NCBI RefSeq assembly: GCF_008831285.2
Contig: NC_045140.1
Span: forward strand, 25,500,131 to 25,564,130
Direction: 5' to 3'
Length of the DNA: 64,000 nucleotides
Source of the DNA: Nymphaea colorata
Taxonomy: Eukaryota; Streptophyta; Magnoliopsida; Nymphaeales; Nymphaeaceae
How positions within the stretch are numbered: position 1 is the first letter of the stretch; every line of letters begins with the position of its first letter. The notes beneath the pieces are model-generated. The model was not told the DNA's origin, made no database searches, and saw only the letters and a list, made by a program, of their open reading frames with translations. The translations under genes were made by a program, and so were the position numbers. Shown piece after piece: positions 23,905 through 37,663 of the stretch.

Positions 23905-26900
23905 GGTGCTCGTCTGAGGAAACAGGCCTGAGCAACACGGTTTCTCCAGTTTTTGCTCTACCTTTTTTGAGTTCAGTGAGAATTTCTTGTTATTAACAGA
24001 TCTCTCTCTCTCTCTCTCTCTCGCTTCTTCTCTCTGGGGAAAAAGAGCATGGATACACACACACACCCGCTTTTTTTTCCCCAACATGAGTGGGTTTTGT
24101 TAATCATAGTGGGAAATATTTCTAGGGGTTTTGTAGCTTAACTGTATACAGCTTGTGTTAGGTGGTAAATGAAGTAAAGATTGTTGGCGGAATTTCTTGT
24201 TGGGAAACCCCTTTGTCTTAAAAAAAAAAAAAAAACTGTTCTCTGTTAGATCATGAAATTTCTAGATCCATGCTTTTTGTTACATGGTGGAGCATGAGTA
24301 GATCAGGGTTGGTGTATTTCCTGCTGATCCTGGTATCAATTGTCGTGACACGCCATTATAAATTTATAATATGTATATATCTATGGATACATGGCATACC
24401 TATGTGCATACGTAGTTCTCATAGCCATCCCTGTTATATTCATGTACTTGTTTTTTTGTCATGGCCACCTTCACTATATTCATACTTTCCTTGTCCTGAA
24501 GAGTGCCTAAGGGTGTAGTGGTGCTTTCAATGGGGGCTTATGATGTTGAAGTGAATGTCCTTCTTTAAGCGATAGAGAGTACTGCTGTTTTAATTTGTCT
24601 AATCATTCCCTTGCTTTTACTTTCTTATTTCCTTTTTGTTTGTCTTGCTCTGGCAATTAATGTATGTTTCATTGTCACAGTCCTTGATTTGCGGTTGCTG
24701 TATTGTCCTCAGAAATATGTCTGGCTTATGCAATGTCTCTAGGTGTTCTACATTTAGTCTTACTTTGTGTGGCCTTGGTCAATTGTTTGTTGAAATTGCT
24801 TTCACTTGTTTTGGTTTTTTAAATCCCATGTGCATCGTGGAGCAAGTTCAAACTTTCTTCCACTCTGTTCTCCATTGCCTTTTTCTCTTTATGGTTGTCT
24901 GAATAGTGAGCATCAGTGCCTCTGAAACCATTTCTTGTTATGAGTTTTAGATGTTTTGGTTTCACAAAGGTCTAAGCTCTCATTGTTAATGTGGATTTGC
25001 TATCTTGAGCTTATAACTAACTACTTCCTTTTATGAACTTTCTTAAAGTTATCAAAGGGGTGCTGGTACTGGCTGCAACTCTAATGATATGTGCTGGCTG
25101 CTGTCACAGTGATTTGTTTGCATGAAGGAGATTCTGGATAATATGTTGATTTATCCGTTAGTGCAGGAGACACTTATTGTGTACAAAAGATTTTTTTGTT
25201 TCTTCTAGAAAAGAAATCATAAATCTGTCTCTTTTTGAGTGTTGTTTGAATGCTGGAGCCATGTATCCTGAGATCAGAGTCATTGACTTTGTCATCTCCT
25301 CACCTTGTTGTGCATCATGGTCCAAGGCTCTTTTCTAATATTTGTTTCATTAAAATTTTTTTGACTTTTTATCCAACTTCAGTAGCTGGTGGGTTGGTAG
25401 GAAACAAGTGTATGGCCTTTAGAAAGTGTATTATTGAACTTTGCAGATGGCAGCAAAATTTCTGCAAGTGTTTTGGAGCTATTCCTTTGTTCGGCCACCA
25501 TTTTGCTTTTGCAAATCATAGTAACTAAAAAGTAGTTTTCACCAGTGTTACATATTTGAATGTTCTGGTCTTTTCATTCATCATACATGTCTGCATTCCT
25601 TCATTGCGTCATTTTTTTGATATATATGCTTTTGTAGCTAAAACCTTTGAGTTTAATAGACTTATTTTTTCTGAATCTAAAATTTTTGTAATGTATGTAG
25701 AAGAGATTATTAAAACAATCTTCTAAATGCAGGTATGTAGCTACAGAATTGGCAGCTGATTTTGTTGTTAATGTGGGGGACATCAAATTTTATTTGCACA
25801 AGGTATTGACTTAAGCTCTTTTGTGCGATATCTAGTCTTTCTATTCCATTGTTTGATGTCTTGATCTGTTAATGACTTAATGTAAGCAATTGGTTGATGA
25901 CTTGTGGATTCAAGATCTTGAGTATAGCATCATTCTAACCATACTTCTCTCTGTGCGGAACAGTTCTCCTTTGCATTACTTTTTCATTTCATATTTAAAT
26001 GGACTAGGTGATCCCTCTTTTTGTGCAACAAGCCTTAGCTCTAGTTGCTATACTTTGTGGAAAAATATGTTTAACCCAATATCCAAGTGATGTTGCATCA
26101 ATGCAATGAAAATTTGTGGACTGTATTGGGTGTGGCTTCATTCTAGCAATATTTCTATCTCTGTAGATATGTTCTTCAACTGTAGCATTTGATATTTACG
26201 TGGACTAGGTTAGCTCTAGTATTTTTTTGAAGCCTCTCGACTCTAGTTAGTGTAGTTTATGGAACCTTATCTTTGATCCACTATCAAGTGATGTGCCATT
26301 GTTTCAATATCATGAAGCGCATGAAGTTTTGTGATCTATTGTTATTGTGCTCATAGTTGCTTGAGGCTGAAATACTGTATTCTCGGATGTTGCAGTTTCC
26401 TCTTCTATCAAAGTGTACACGGTTGCAGAAGCTACTGGGAAGTGGCAATGATGAAACCAATGACGAAGTCCACATTTCTGACATCCCTGGTGGTGCTTCA
26501 GCATTTGAGATCTGTGCAAAGTTCTGTTATGGGATGATCGTCACGCTAAATGCCTACAATGTCATTGCTGCAAGGTGTGCTGCTGAGTACCTGGAAATGC
26601 ATGAAGTTGTTGAGAAAGGCAACCTGATTTACAAGATTGAGGTGTTTCTAAACACAAGTATCTTTAGGAGTTGGAAGGATTCCATTATTGTGCTTCAAAC
26701 CACAAGGTCTTTCTTCCCGTGGTCTGAAGAACTGAAGGTGGTTGCTCGTTGTGTGGACTGTATTGCATCAAAGGCCTCTGTTGATCCAAGCAAGATTGAC
26801 TGGTCTTACACATACAACAGGCGGAAGCTCCCATCTGAAAATGGCATTGATCCTCACTGGAATGGAGTTCGACGGCAAATGACAGTCCCAAAAGACTGGT

Positions 26901-28449
26901 GGGTTGAGGATCTATGTGACCTAGAGATGGACTTCTATAAACGGGTGATTGTAGCTATCAAATCGAAGGGCTTAATCTCTGCTGATTTGATTGGGGAGGC
27001 ACTTAAAGCTTATGCACTGAAGTGGCTGCCTGCTTTTGGAAGGGATCAGGTGCATGGCTGTGAGGCAGCTAGAAACAGGTCTCTGGTTGAAACTGTGATT
27101 TGGTTATTGCCTTCAGAAAGAGGCTGTGTACCTTGTGGGTTCTTGCTTAAGCTCCTGAAGGCAGGGACTCTATTGGAAATAGGTGAAACAGCAAAAAGAG
27201 AACTCGTAAAGCAAGTAGGTTTGCACTTGGACGAGGCCACTGCTGTTGACCTCTTGTTGCCAGCACCCGTAGGTGAGAATGGGTTGTATGACGTTGGCAT
27301 TGTGCAAAACATGGTGGAGGAGTTCTTGTTACAAGAGCAGAGTGGGAGGACTGGCCACCTGGTGGTGGAGGATGAGCTATCGTCCGACGAGAGGACATCT
27401 ACTTCTGTTTCTTATGCTGCCAAGCTTGCAGTTTCGAAGGTTATTGATTCTTACCTTCTGGAGATTGCCCGTGATCCTGATCTTCCTCTGTCTAGGTTTG
27501 TTGACCTTGCTGAGATGGTACCAGGTGCAGCACGTCCTGTTCATGATGGGCTGTACCATGCAATTGACATGTATCTTAAGGTAGGCTACTGGCGATATAT
27601 CTTTATTTTTTGTGTGTGTATGTGTGGCATGTCTAGAATTGACTATAAAATGGTTGATTGGATCCTAAAACGTTCATCTAAAAACAGTGTAGCTGATTTT
27701 TCCAACAATACATGATGCGACTGCATTAATTTTCTGCTACTGATGAAGAAAGGACTGAGTAAACTGTCTGATTAGGTCTATTAACAGATTTTGAGAAAGA
27801 CGTCATTGTCATTTAGACTAGGTTTATGGAGTTTGGAGGTGCTGTTATCGCTAACTCTATGCATGTGGACTTGTATTTGCAGGAGCACCCTGGTATATCC
27901 AAAAGTGAGAAGAAGAGAATATGCATGTTGATGGACTGCAGGAAACTGTCAATGGATGCTTCCATGCACGCTGCACAGAATGACAGATTGCCATTACGTG
28001 TGGTGGTACAGGTCCTTTTCTTTGAGCAGGTGAGATCTGGAGCTGCTGGAGGACTTGGGTCGGTTGATATACCAGGTGCGATACGTACTCTCCTCCCACC
28101 AGAGAACGGTGGTTCGCTTGGAAGCTCAAGGACAGCGACTACCAACACAGAGGAGGAGTGGGATAGTGCAGCAGTGACATCAGAGGATCTGAGGTCCATC
28201 AAGGGGGAGCTGGCAGCCATGAGGTTTGGAGGGGACAAGAGAGGAGGTGGAGGGGATATGAAGAGCACAGACAAAATGAGCAGCAAAATGAGGGGCATAC
28301 TCAAATCCAGCAGGATCTTCAGCAAGCTTCTATCAACCAAAGAGAAGGGTGAAAACAGTAGCTCGGATACGTCAGAAAGCCCTGGTTCTGTGAATCCAGG
28401 AGACAATAAGTCCACACCATCCAGAAACAGAAGGGTTTCGATCTCGTAG
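23750..28449 (+). CDS. NPY-type BTB-NPH3 protein, copy A
   Basis: Plasma-membrane-associated signalling adaptor of the NPH3/RPT2 family, NPY2/3/4-like. NPY proteins act with AGC kinases in auxin-controlled organ formation and gravitropism. Four exons join as 23750-23808, 25733-25802, 26396-27580 and 27883-28449. All introns are GT-AG, and the product is 626 aa. The start MKFMKLGSKPDSFQ is typical of the family. The BTB domain spans about 28-125. The NPH3 domain runs from KDWWVEDL (209-216) through the invariant HDGLY and on to LPLRVVVQVLFFEQVR, ending near 489. A charged, possibly coiled-coil segment and a Ser-rich tail ending RNRRVSIS follow. That tail matches the C-terminal 14-3-3 site type known in NPH3. 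The paralogue at 38070-42672 has the same exon phases. Copy A replaces the usual SKSARLQKL with SKCTRLQKL. No frameshift or stop was seen; it looks functional. Confidence 0.93.
25910..26310 (+). repeat. Diverged internal duplication in intron 2 of copy A
   Basis: Two blocks of about 200 bp (roughly 25910-26100 and 26110-26310) share the ordered motifs ATTCTAACCATAC/ATTCTAGCAATAT, TGGACTAGGT, GCTCTAGTT and ATCAAGTGATGT. This helps explain why the intron is 593 bp here and only 174 bp in the paralogue. Confidence 0.6.
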
Positions 28450-28710
28450 AGACAACGGAAAGACGTTCTCCTAGTTCTAGATAATGGGGAATAGGTGGGG
28501 GCTGTAGAGCTTTAGGTCATAGAAGGTGGATGGTTGTGGCAGGATTGTGGCCTTGACCTTTCTTTTCTTCTTTACATATGAAAATATATTGTTGCTCACC
28601 AGTATTTGGGTTTGTGGATTATGGCCCAATTTTGGATGTATCATAACAAAAAGGAAATGCCAAGTGTGATGGGATTTATTGCTTTTTTGTTCCATTGTAT
28701 TTGTTGGTGT

Positions 28711-29559
28711 TGCCAGATGCCCCAAACTTTGAAGACCATTACAGAAGAAAAAAAAAACCATGAACCGTTGCTAAAACTTCCATAAACTGTCGCTGTATTA
28801 TAAACCCTTGTGAGCATCGTCGCTGTCGCTGTATTATTAACTGCTGCAAGTACCCTTGTGGACACTTTTTTTTAGCTGTCGCTGTATTATAAGCCATTGT
28901 GATAACTGTTTTCTAGCGATCGGTTTTACAGTTTTAGTCATCCACAAGCTGGCGCAATTCTGTTCTCTATGGTAGGTCAAACATAGGGCGTAGGACTACA
29001 CACAGCAGCCTCTATGCTAGCGAGCGAGCAGGGTTTTGTCACCGTTTGATGGTAGGTCGAAGCTTCTATCTAATCTTTTTTTGAGTGCATGATCCGAAAT
29101 CCTTCATATCTTTATCCTTCATATCTTTTTGGACTTAGGGGGTTACCATCTCAACAGTGTTTCAACTTGCACAATTAATGGTTTCTTTATTTGCAGCACA
29201 AAGCGTTACTGTAAAGATTTAAAAGAAAGACTGGCTGTGTCTATCAACTGGTTGAGTCAAGTCCTTGGAAAAAACCCAAGTTAATTGGTCCTGCTCATCT
29301 CATCTCGATGGACTTTAGAAACTTTAAGGAGAAACCGTGGGCGTGGGTTCAATAGGCGAGCTCAACTTGGCTCGACTCATTAGAGGCCTTTCCACTTAGA
29401 AGAGACCACATGTTCGAGCTGCGACCAAAATTTAGTCTCTCCCCATTCTCACGCCTACTAAACCACGTGGGGCGTGTTTGAGTCCTATAGGCCTTGGTTG
29501 AATTCATATTCTGCTAGCTTTCTCTTGTCCTTTTCCTTTGTTTTTTGTTGCTATTAATA
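28711..29559. other. Spacer between the two duplicated segments
   Basis: This stretch has no counterpart beyond 42930 that I can see and contains no gene. It starts with a short repeat array at 28787-28892 and is otherwise unremarkable, apart from a line of TCGA/GTTCGA-rich sequence at about 29340-29430. Confidence 0.5.
28787..28892. repeat. Three-copy interspersed repeat CTGTCGCTGTATTATAA
   Basis: The 17-bp motif begins at 28787, 28823 and 28876, with the flanking word CCCTTGTG or CCATTGTG after each copy, so the real unit is longer and imperfect. It lies exactly where similarity between the duplicated segments ends. Confidence 0.75.
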
Positions 29560-30660
29560 AATCAACACTTGCACTCAACTGTGCATGCGTGCACATGCTT
29601 GAAATGATGCATATAGGACTCCAAGAATGAAACGTTCAATTACCCTGAACCCAATCTTTTTATAACCAAAAGAAAGAACGGACTTTTTCCGCTCTCCAAT
29701 TATTGAAACACCACCATCTTTAAACTACTGAAAGGCGTTAAGATCTTCAATCAGATCAAACATTTGGTGTAAATGATCGTCTTGTTATTTGCGACCAGCA
29801 TAATTTAATTATTTTCAGGGAAAGCATTAGTTCTTAGAATAAGATGAAAGGGTTGCTGCCTTCTAATATAAAATTTGCTACTGCAGATGATGAGGCCACA
29901 AGAGGAGAATCATGACTGTGCTGGCTCTCTCTGAGCATGTGCACCACATAATTTTTCAAGTGATTCCTTCAAGTTGGTTTGCCATTGCAGGCATGTGAAG
30001 GTCGGGCCCTTTTTAGGAGGAAAACCCCTTTGTGGGTTTTAAACATGATGGGAATTCTGAACTTAGTTACAGGAGCTTTTTCCCACCATGTACTCTCTCT
30101 ACTTTGCTCTTTATTGGGAAAAATATTTCTCTAAGTAGTGTTTTTCTTAAGAAAAATTTTTCTGATTTTCGGCCTTAGGAAGGACAGTCCCACTGTATAA
30201 GTTAAACCCTCTACCACCCAACTCATGAGATTTCTAAACAAGCTAGCCAATCAACCTTTTCAAACAAGTGCATTAGAAATATTTCGACTCACTCAAGTCA
30301 ATCATTTTGTATCTATTACCATCGTGCTGTGTGCAGAGCAGAGAACTTCGTAAATGAATGCAGATGTTCTTTCTTTAATAAGATGTCGCAAGTGCATTAT
30401 TTATCAACTCTTTAGTTTGTTCTTTAATGTGTGATGATCTCTTACATGTTCTCCTATTAGGTTTATCGTCCTAGAGATCAAACTCTTCAATTTGTTGGCT
30501 GGGGCAATGGGGCCATTAGGTTCTCCTTATTCACATCCATAATATGATGAACTAAGGACACGCGACATGATTTCTCAATCATAATTCAATGAAGAAGACA
30601 ATCAGCATGACAGGGAATTGACCTTTGTCCCATTTCATATGAAACAAGCTTAGTTTAATG

Positions 30661-31010
30661 TAGTGGTGGAGCCATAAAAATTTTTCTAAAAGAGGAACCG
30701 TTCGCATATTTTCATGTGTCAGGGGCACTCATATACATAACATAGCAAATGTTTAAAGGTATTCATTTGAAAATAAAAAAAACCTTGATGGGTTGCTATG
30801 GTTAACTGCCGACACCAGCCCATATGCGGCTCGGCTTCTGGTTTAAAGCAAAGTTGTAAATGTTGTTATCCTGTTTGCTCAGTATATGAAAGGATATCGT
30901 TCGATATATTAATATATCTGCCTCTAAAGCTTTCTTTATTTTAAAAAAAAAATCAATTTAAATAATTTTAATTTTATTTTTTATTTTTAAAGAGCACCTT
31001 AGCAACACTG
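30661..31010. mobile_element. hAT-like non-autonomous insertion, present only in copy B
   Basis: The left end TAGTGGTGGAGCCA resembles the CAGTGGCGGAGC termini of hAT/Tip100 elements, and the right end reads CAACACTG. Flanks GTTTAATG (30653-30660) and GTTCAAAA (31011-31018) are compatible with a decayed 8-bp target duplication (5 of 8). Copy A near 17555-17600 runs through this point without the roughly 350 bp, supporting insertion after the duplication. The interior is AT-rich and non-coding. Confidence 0.6.
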
Positions 31011-32930
31011 GTTCAAAAAATGGATGCTCTTGATTTTGCTGTTCTTCAAAGATAGTACCAGCTGAGTCCACCTAGTGTGTGTCCTTTTCCTAGATGTCTG
31101 ACTCCATTTATTTCCCTCTGGGGACAAGCATGAGCTCTATAGACTATGGATTCCCTTAACCATTACTACTCTCCCCATGCGTTTGGTGGAGTTGCAGATC
31201 AGTCCCACCATTATAAAACTTTCCCTTTAACTTTTGCATATGTCAAGTTCGGCCTAGCACCACCAACTTAATAAATGCACATGAATGATCAACATACCTT
31301 AGTTAGTGATTCAAGAGGTGCAGCTTTGATTTGGTCTCCCATTGTCCTTTAACCATCTGTTTGACAACTAGGGTTTAATTTATTGGCCCTTTGGCCTGTG
31401 CAAGAAAGCATAGTCTTCCAATAATTAGCCAAATTTTAAGATCTCCACCTCCAAGTTTTCAGGGATCTTGCAAGATTTGGGCCACTCATGCCATTTTAGC
31501 AGCAAATTTGTTGGGCAATGTACCCTCCTCTCTTGATGGTTATGGGCAAGGAAAAGGAACAAGCTTTTTTTTTTTTATATGGTGGCATGTGCCCCCATAA
31601 GGCTTGGAATTGTTTCTAAATATGTGGAAGGGAATCTTTAAGCCTTCTACTTTTTTCAAATATACATGCATGTAAGGGGCCTTTCACACTGCATTCTATA
31701 CATGTGTCTTAAAGATAGGGACAGATACACATAATGCTGCTGAATTTTGCTATCAAATGCGCTTGTGTGGGCCGTTTGACGACAATAACAGTTTGTTACT
31801 GTTTTATGAACCTGTCATATCCTTACCGGCTGTTTAGCGGCAGTAAAAGTCTGTTATTGTTTTATAAGTTTGACCCAAAGATTAGGACAGATTGTTATGA
31901 CTACATGAATCTTCCTCAGACATATCACAGAGCAGTGGCAATATTATCAGCATTGTATCATCAAAAGATAGAAGATTATATAGAACTTAAAATTAAATAT
32001 TTTACTTTTAAAATTTTTAAATAAAGGAAGACAATAAGCTGACATGGCCTCATGCTTATCGGATGAGATGCGGCGCTGATATTGAGTATTGACAGTGACG
32101 ACATTGGTAAGCGCCGCAAAACTTGTAAGTAGATCAAATGGATAAAGCTCTGCCTTTTACTAGAACATGTGGGTGCACCTTTACTGACTGAACTCAAGCC
32201 ACTAATATTCCAAAACGACATCGTTTTAATATTAGAAACCAGGGAGAAGAAAGTATCTCTTTTCAGTTCATCAACTCTCCAATCAACATCAAGTCCCTCA
32301 GAGATTTTGTTAACGTGCATGATTAGAAAAGGAAAAAATATTAGTATGCTTTTCATATGATAAATATCAGTAATGGCACTTTGAGTAAGTGTCAGATCAT
32401 AGCGCTTTTTTTTTTTAGTATACTTTTCAAAGAACATCATGGCTTTTATTATAACAAATGGTCCGGGCAGATGATCTGATTATTGGTCTGATTGTGGATT
32501 CATTTAATCGAATATGGTAAAAAAAATTCAGGTCTGTTTACTAAACGACTTCAGATCCAGATTACTATATTCCTACTTTTTTTCTAATGAGGCTTTGAGA
32601 GGGCTTGCGCAAGAGCTTGCGAGCACGCTTCATTTTGACATTATATGAACATTTTTTTAGTTCGTTTTTGCCATCTTGCGTTTTCATATCCTATATATGC
32701 TTTCTCTTAAGAAAAGCCAATATCATGAGACACAGAGACAGTATTCCAATATTGAGATTATCTGTAAGACAAATATCTTATGGACTTGTATGACTTTTCT
32801 TGATAAATCCTGCAACACATCAGTCAGGAAAACAACCATTCAATTTAATACAACAGCCAGGAAGCAAAGGCTACATTAATTTAATACAATACGAAGCAAC
32901 CACAACCATAATGTAAGGCTAGGCTTTTGA

Positions 32931-32950
32931 GAGAGAGAGAGAGAGAGAGA
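32931..32950. repeat. (GA)n microsatellite
   Basis: About ten GA dinucleotides in the 5' half of copy B. A shorter GA run sits at about 19422-19434 in copy A. Confidence 0.8.
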
Positions 32951-35900
32951 ATATGAGAAAAGTTGAGCACCAAATAAACTATTATTCCAAGCAAAGTTTA
33001 TTTCATTTTATTAGCTTGCATGTGGAGAAGTGAAAATGGAGGATGCTATTATTATTATTTTTTTCTGAGCAAAAAATATAGTTTAATCACATGGTGACCA
33101 CTAGCTGTTCTCATTATCATTGGCGGTAAAGGCAAAGTAAACAAACTATGGGAAGGGCAAACTCCATCGAATATATATAATCCTTAGATTTCTCTGTCCG
33201 GGTTTGGACGCACATTACTCAATGTATTTGCATTGGATGGTAAGAAAAAGCTGAAATCCTTTCTTCATCTAGATCTGTTACACATACAACCCGATACAAG
33301 ATGTCTCGTATTGTCATTGGGCTGTATATGTGAAAGACCTAGATTATATATATATATATATAATGATTGGTAGAAGACCAACAAGCCCTTTAAATAGGCT
33401 ATTTAATGTTTTTTTTTTTAAATAACAATGTGATCTTAAGGATACGATGATGCAAGTATATTAAGTTAATCATTTTTTAGGTTTTAACAGCACTTTTATA
33501 ATAAGAAAAAATGAATGGCTCTCATACAAATATATTAGAATGTTTATTTAAAATAATGTTATATATAGATTGTTGGTAATGGGGTTTTTAAAATTAGTGG
33601 CGGTCGGGAGGTGCATGTGACGCGCATTCATGAGGCTATTAATTACAAGAGAAGTTTAAACCAAGTTGGCGGCTCCTCTGTTATTATCATTTCTTTATGC
33701 GTTGGCAATTAATATGCACCCAAGTGACCCAACGGCCACTAAGTTGTCGAGTGAAATGTCCAGAATGGCCTTTCCTGTCAAAGGTGCTTTGGATCTGGAC
33801 GGGAGATCGTTTTGGACTTATATTTGATGTCCTCATTTTGGATTTGGAGGTGGATGTGCTTCAAAATCCGATACCCGGATCCTCGGAAAAGTTTCTCAAC
33901 CATGTGATATTGGCTCCAACTAAATCTAATTGAATCCAATGCAATTGGGTCCTTATTAGCCAACTCAGAAACACTCATCGTTTCTATTGAATAAGGATTT
34001 CAATGGATCGATTTGGAACTTTTAGATCGAATTGGATTGTGTTGTTTTCAGAATCCAATACTTGTCAAATTTGGTTGGAAAACCATGCACCCAAATTAAA
34101 TTTGATTACTAATTGAATCTAAAATTTCCTATCATGTCCAACTGTCTTCAATTCGTATTCTAATCAAACATTGGTTTATGTTACGGGGAACGTAGCAAAG
34201 TGAGGGCAATTGTCCACACAACTTCTCTTTTTTATTTTTATATTGATGCTTTATTATCTTTTTACTAATTTACATATAGGTGCCTTTTTACATTCAAAAT
34301 CTAAATGATGGCCAAAATTTTTTTTGTTCCACATAACCCGAATCATAAATTGAATCTGTGGCAAACCTATTGCTGTTAACTATTTTCTAAAAGAAATCAA
34401 TTTCTTTTAAATTAATTTTGCATTTTTCTCATTTATTTTTTTTTTAAATAAAATTTAAAATATTTCTAGCTAGAAAATCGATGAGTCGGCCGATTTCCGA
34501 TTCGATCGAGGAACCGATTTTGTAACACCTCTCTAAACCTTCGCCATTAGGTTAAGGCTATTTAATCAATTTAGACAAATTTTGATTTTCTTTGTATTTT
34601 CGACCAATAATCGTCATGTACGGACACAATTTCGGACTTCGGACCCAAATCATCGTTAAATGCTTCGAGGTTTATTCGGGTGGGATGCATGACCAAATTA
34701 ACCTTCGCGCGAATCGGACCTTCAGGTCTGGAATTGGATCCGACATTTGATCTCTTGGCAGTGCGAGGAAGGAGCCGTTTCAACCATTTTATCCCTCTCG
34801 AATCCTCTCCCGACGCAAGGTTTCTTCTGGATACTCACTCCTGGAAAGAACCGGATCCGCTTGTGGACCTGAGGGCGTTTTCGTCATAAACAGACGGACC
34901 TAAAACCTTTGGCAATTTGGAAACTTTATGAGTAGTCGGTCATAGATATCAAAGGATGAGGGCAATCCTGGAAATGAAAACCTGCAGGAAATTGCATGTC
35001 AGAACGGCGTGCCTAACGGTGCAGGAAGGTAATCGATTAAAGGTAAAAACAAAATAATTAGAAAAAAAAGAAAAGAAAGGGAGTCGGCTGTCGCTTGACC
35101 ATTTTCGTCTTCTTTGTGAGCTCTCACTCTGCCTCTCTCATGCTCGTGCCAGAGCACAAACTCGGACCTGATTTATTAACTAAAAAATAATTCTCTTTGA
35201 CTCACGTCATTTTCATCGTACAATTTGATTTTATGACTTCTTCGTTTACATTTATTTTTGGACATAAAGTTTCATTTGACAAATACGTTATGCAGACATG
35301 ATTCTCGAAAGGTGAATTATAACATTTAATGCATTACAAATACTCGTAAAAAATAACCTCATACCAAAGAAATTGAGAAACAAGATTCATGTATACGGTT
35401 TAGTTAATCATATGAGCCACATTTTAACCTTCTAAGAAGGCTGAATCGAACAAGGTAAGAAGTACGTTCAAATTTGTTAGGTATAGCGTTAGGGTCATGT
35501 TTAAGACGGTTACTACATTTATATGAAAGCTAATCTCATTCAACGGAAAGTGCCTTATAATACTCAAAAGTATTTTAGAGAACAATACTTGAGAAAAAAA
35601 TAAACTATTCATTTTTTTTTTATCTTGCACATAGTTTACGTTTTTCTTTCCTCTTTTTAATTTTATAAAAGAATAATGGAGCGAGGTTCACTTACTATTG
35701 GATGAGCATTTGCGATTTTGGCACAATTTATAGTCATATAAAAGATGACACGACACAATATCAGAGCAAAAAAGTATGTAGTAATGACTCTGTAGCTACC
35801 CAGTTGAGTTTGAGCTAATTAACTTGAGCTTGAGCTTGAACCAAGCTTGAGACAAGCTAGAGATATATGTTATGATACTCTAGCCTAATTTGAGTTGGCT

Positions 35901-37663
35901 CAACTGAGCTGGAACTTGACTCTTGAAATATTGAGACAAATTTATTTATTTTTTAAACTTTTGCAGGACATATATTTCAAGATTCTTTTGTCAGTGCCAA
36001 TAAATTGTTAAAAAGGAAAAAAAACATCATGCATCTTAGGAAAAAAAGAATCAGTCCCATAACACCCAAAACCAACACGAAATTCTGGTTTTGGGAGCTT
36101 AGTTTGCTAAAAAGATCAGTGATCACGTCTAGTCATGGATTTACTTTCCTAGTGCTAAAGATCCGCCATGACTGAAAAAAAAAAGAAAAGTTGATACATG
36201 GGTTCTCCGTTGTCCCATTACCTTATGAAAATCAAAACTTGAAATGCACTTTATGGTCGCTGCTCTTCCATAAATTTATGTTTCTTTATTCCACTTTTCG
36301 GATACGATACATTTTTTGGATAAGGCGTTCACTACTTTAATCGTATGAGAGCTGAGAAGTTGGTAATTGTGGGTGAAGTGTTTTACGAGAAGCATAAAGC
36401 ATTGAGCTGTTCCTTTTTTCTTTCCTCCTCTTTTTTCTGTTGTTCGTGATAAAGGAGACACAGAGGATTCTTTTTATTTTTTCTTACGGTGAGTTCATTC
36501 GGAACCAGTGATGGCGAGATAAACCTGTCTGAGATTCCTGGGTTTTCCCTCTTAATCCGTCGTTTTCTAGCACAAAACGGCTCCTCTTAATCCCTCCCAT
36601 CCCAGTGGTGGCAAGATAAACATGTCTTTTGCTGTCTCTTTACTGTCTACACCTGCCATATACTCGCCATGCATAAAGGTGAAGGCGTCGTTTTGATCGA
36701 AGGGGAATATTCGAGTTCCTGCTTTGGGCCGTGGTCTCTGGGAGCGAAGACCCACTGTGCCTGAAGGCTGGTCCCTGTACAGTTCTTTCTTTTTTTCTAC
36801 CTTGTCTTTCTGGGGGGTTCAGTTTCTTTTGCTGGTTTAGTCTCTGTGCAAGTGGGTATTGTGCATTTTAGCTCTTTGTGAGTTTCTTGGGGGTTATTGT
36901 TGCAAGTGGGACGGTGTGTTGTTGTTTTCCTTGCGTCCTTCTTTAACATTTTTTTTTTGGCTCACTGGGTTGCTTCGTGATTGGTTTTCCTAAATTGGGT
37001 TTGCCGGGTTTTGTTGGTTTGAGGTCTCTGTTGTTGGTCCTTTTTTTTTTTTCGGGGGATTCCTTGGCATGTGGTGGTGCCGGAGCAGATGATGGGATGT
37101 GTGGCTTTCCTGTGGTTTTACTTGGCCTGCGCTATGTGTTATTCTGCTCCTGCGTTTGAGAAGTTGGAGATGTGAAGAAAGCAGAAATGAGCTTTTGAGT
37201 CTGTAATCAGGGTATCTAAGCAATGGTTGGGGTGGAGTTTAAAAAGTGAAGGACCAGTCAGGTGTGTGTAGCTAAATGATCTTTGCCTCTCAGGGCTGAG
37301 TTTTGTGTAAATGGAGGAGAAGCAAAACTCTGTTGGCCTTGAAGATTTATATTAGTGTTGTAGCATTCTTTTCTGCTTGGTGGAGTAAGCGCAAACTAAG
37401 AAAAAGTTGGTGTGGAGTGTTGTTGTGATCTGTAGTCGGGCATTTTGGGCGTTGGGGAGGAGGGAAGGGGAATGTGGGCGGTTTTAGGTTGTTGGGATCT
37501 CTGAAAATTAATGGTTGAGGTCATCGGCATTATTTAAAGGGTACAGAGTGGTGGGGAATGCATAGAAAGGAGGAAATATTTGTCAAGGGGGATTGTGTGT
37601 CAGTTTTGTGCTTGTGGGTTTCTCAGGCCCCGTGCATTTTTTAGTGGTTCGAGTCTGTTGGTA

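Larger units (their letters stand above)
16360..28710. repeat. Tandem segmental duplication, copy A
   Basis: Co-linear similarity to 29560-42930 can be followed in patches. Matching landmarks (A/B) are 16531/29736, 17601/31036, 19820/33662, 20771/34687, 21102/35003, 21939/36258, 23750/38070 and 28449/42672. The offset drifts from 13.2 to 14.3 kb as each copy gained and lost insertions. Similarity is strong in the gene and its leader and much weaker upstream. It fades near 28710, just past the 3' UTR. Boundaries are approximate because I compared by eye. Confidence 0.85.

Noticed and set aside
31976-32440. 154-codon minus-strand frame in copy B
   Set aside because: No family resemblance. I could not find a matching open frame in the paralogous part of copy A, so conservation does not support it.
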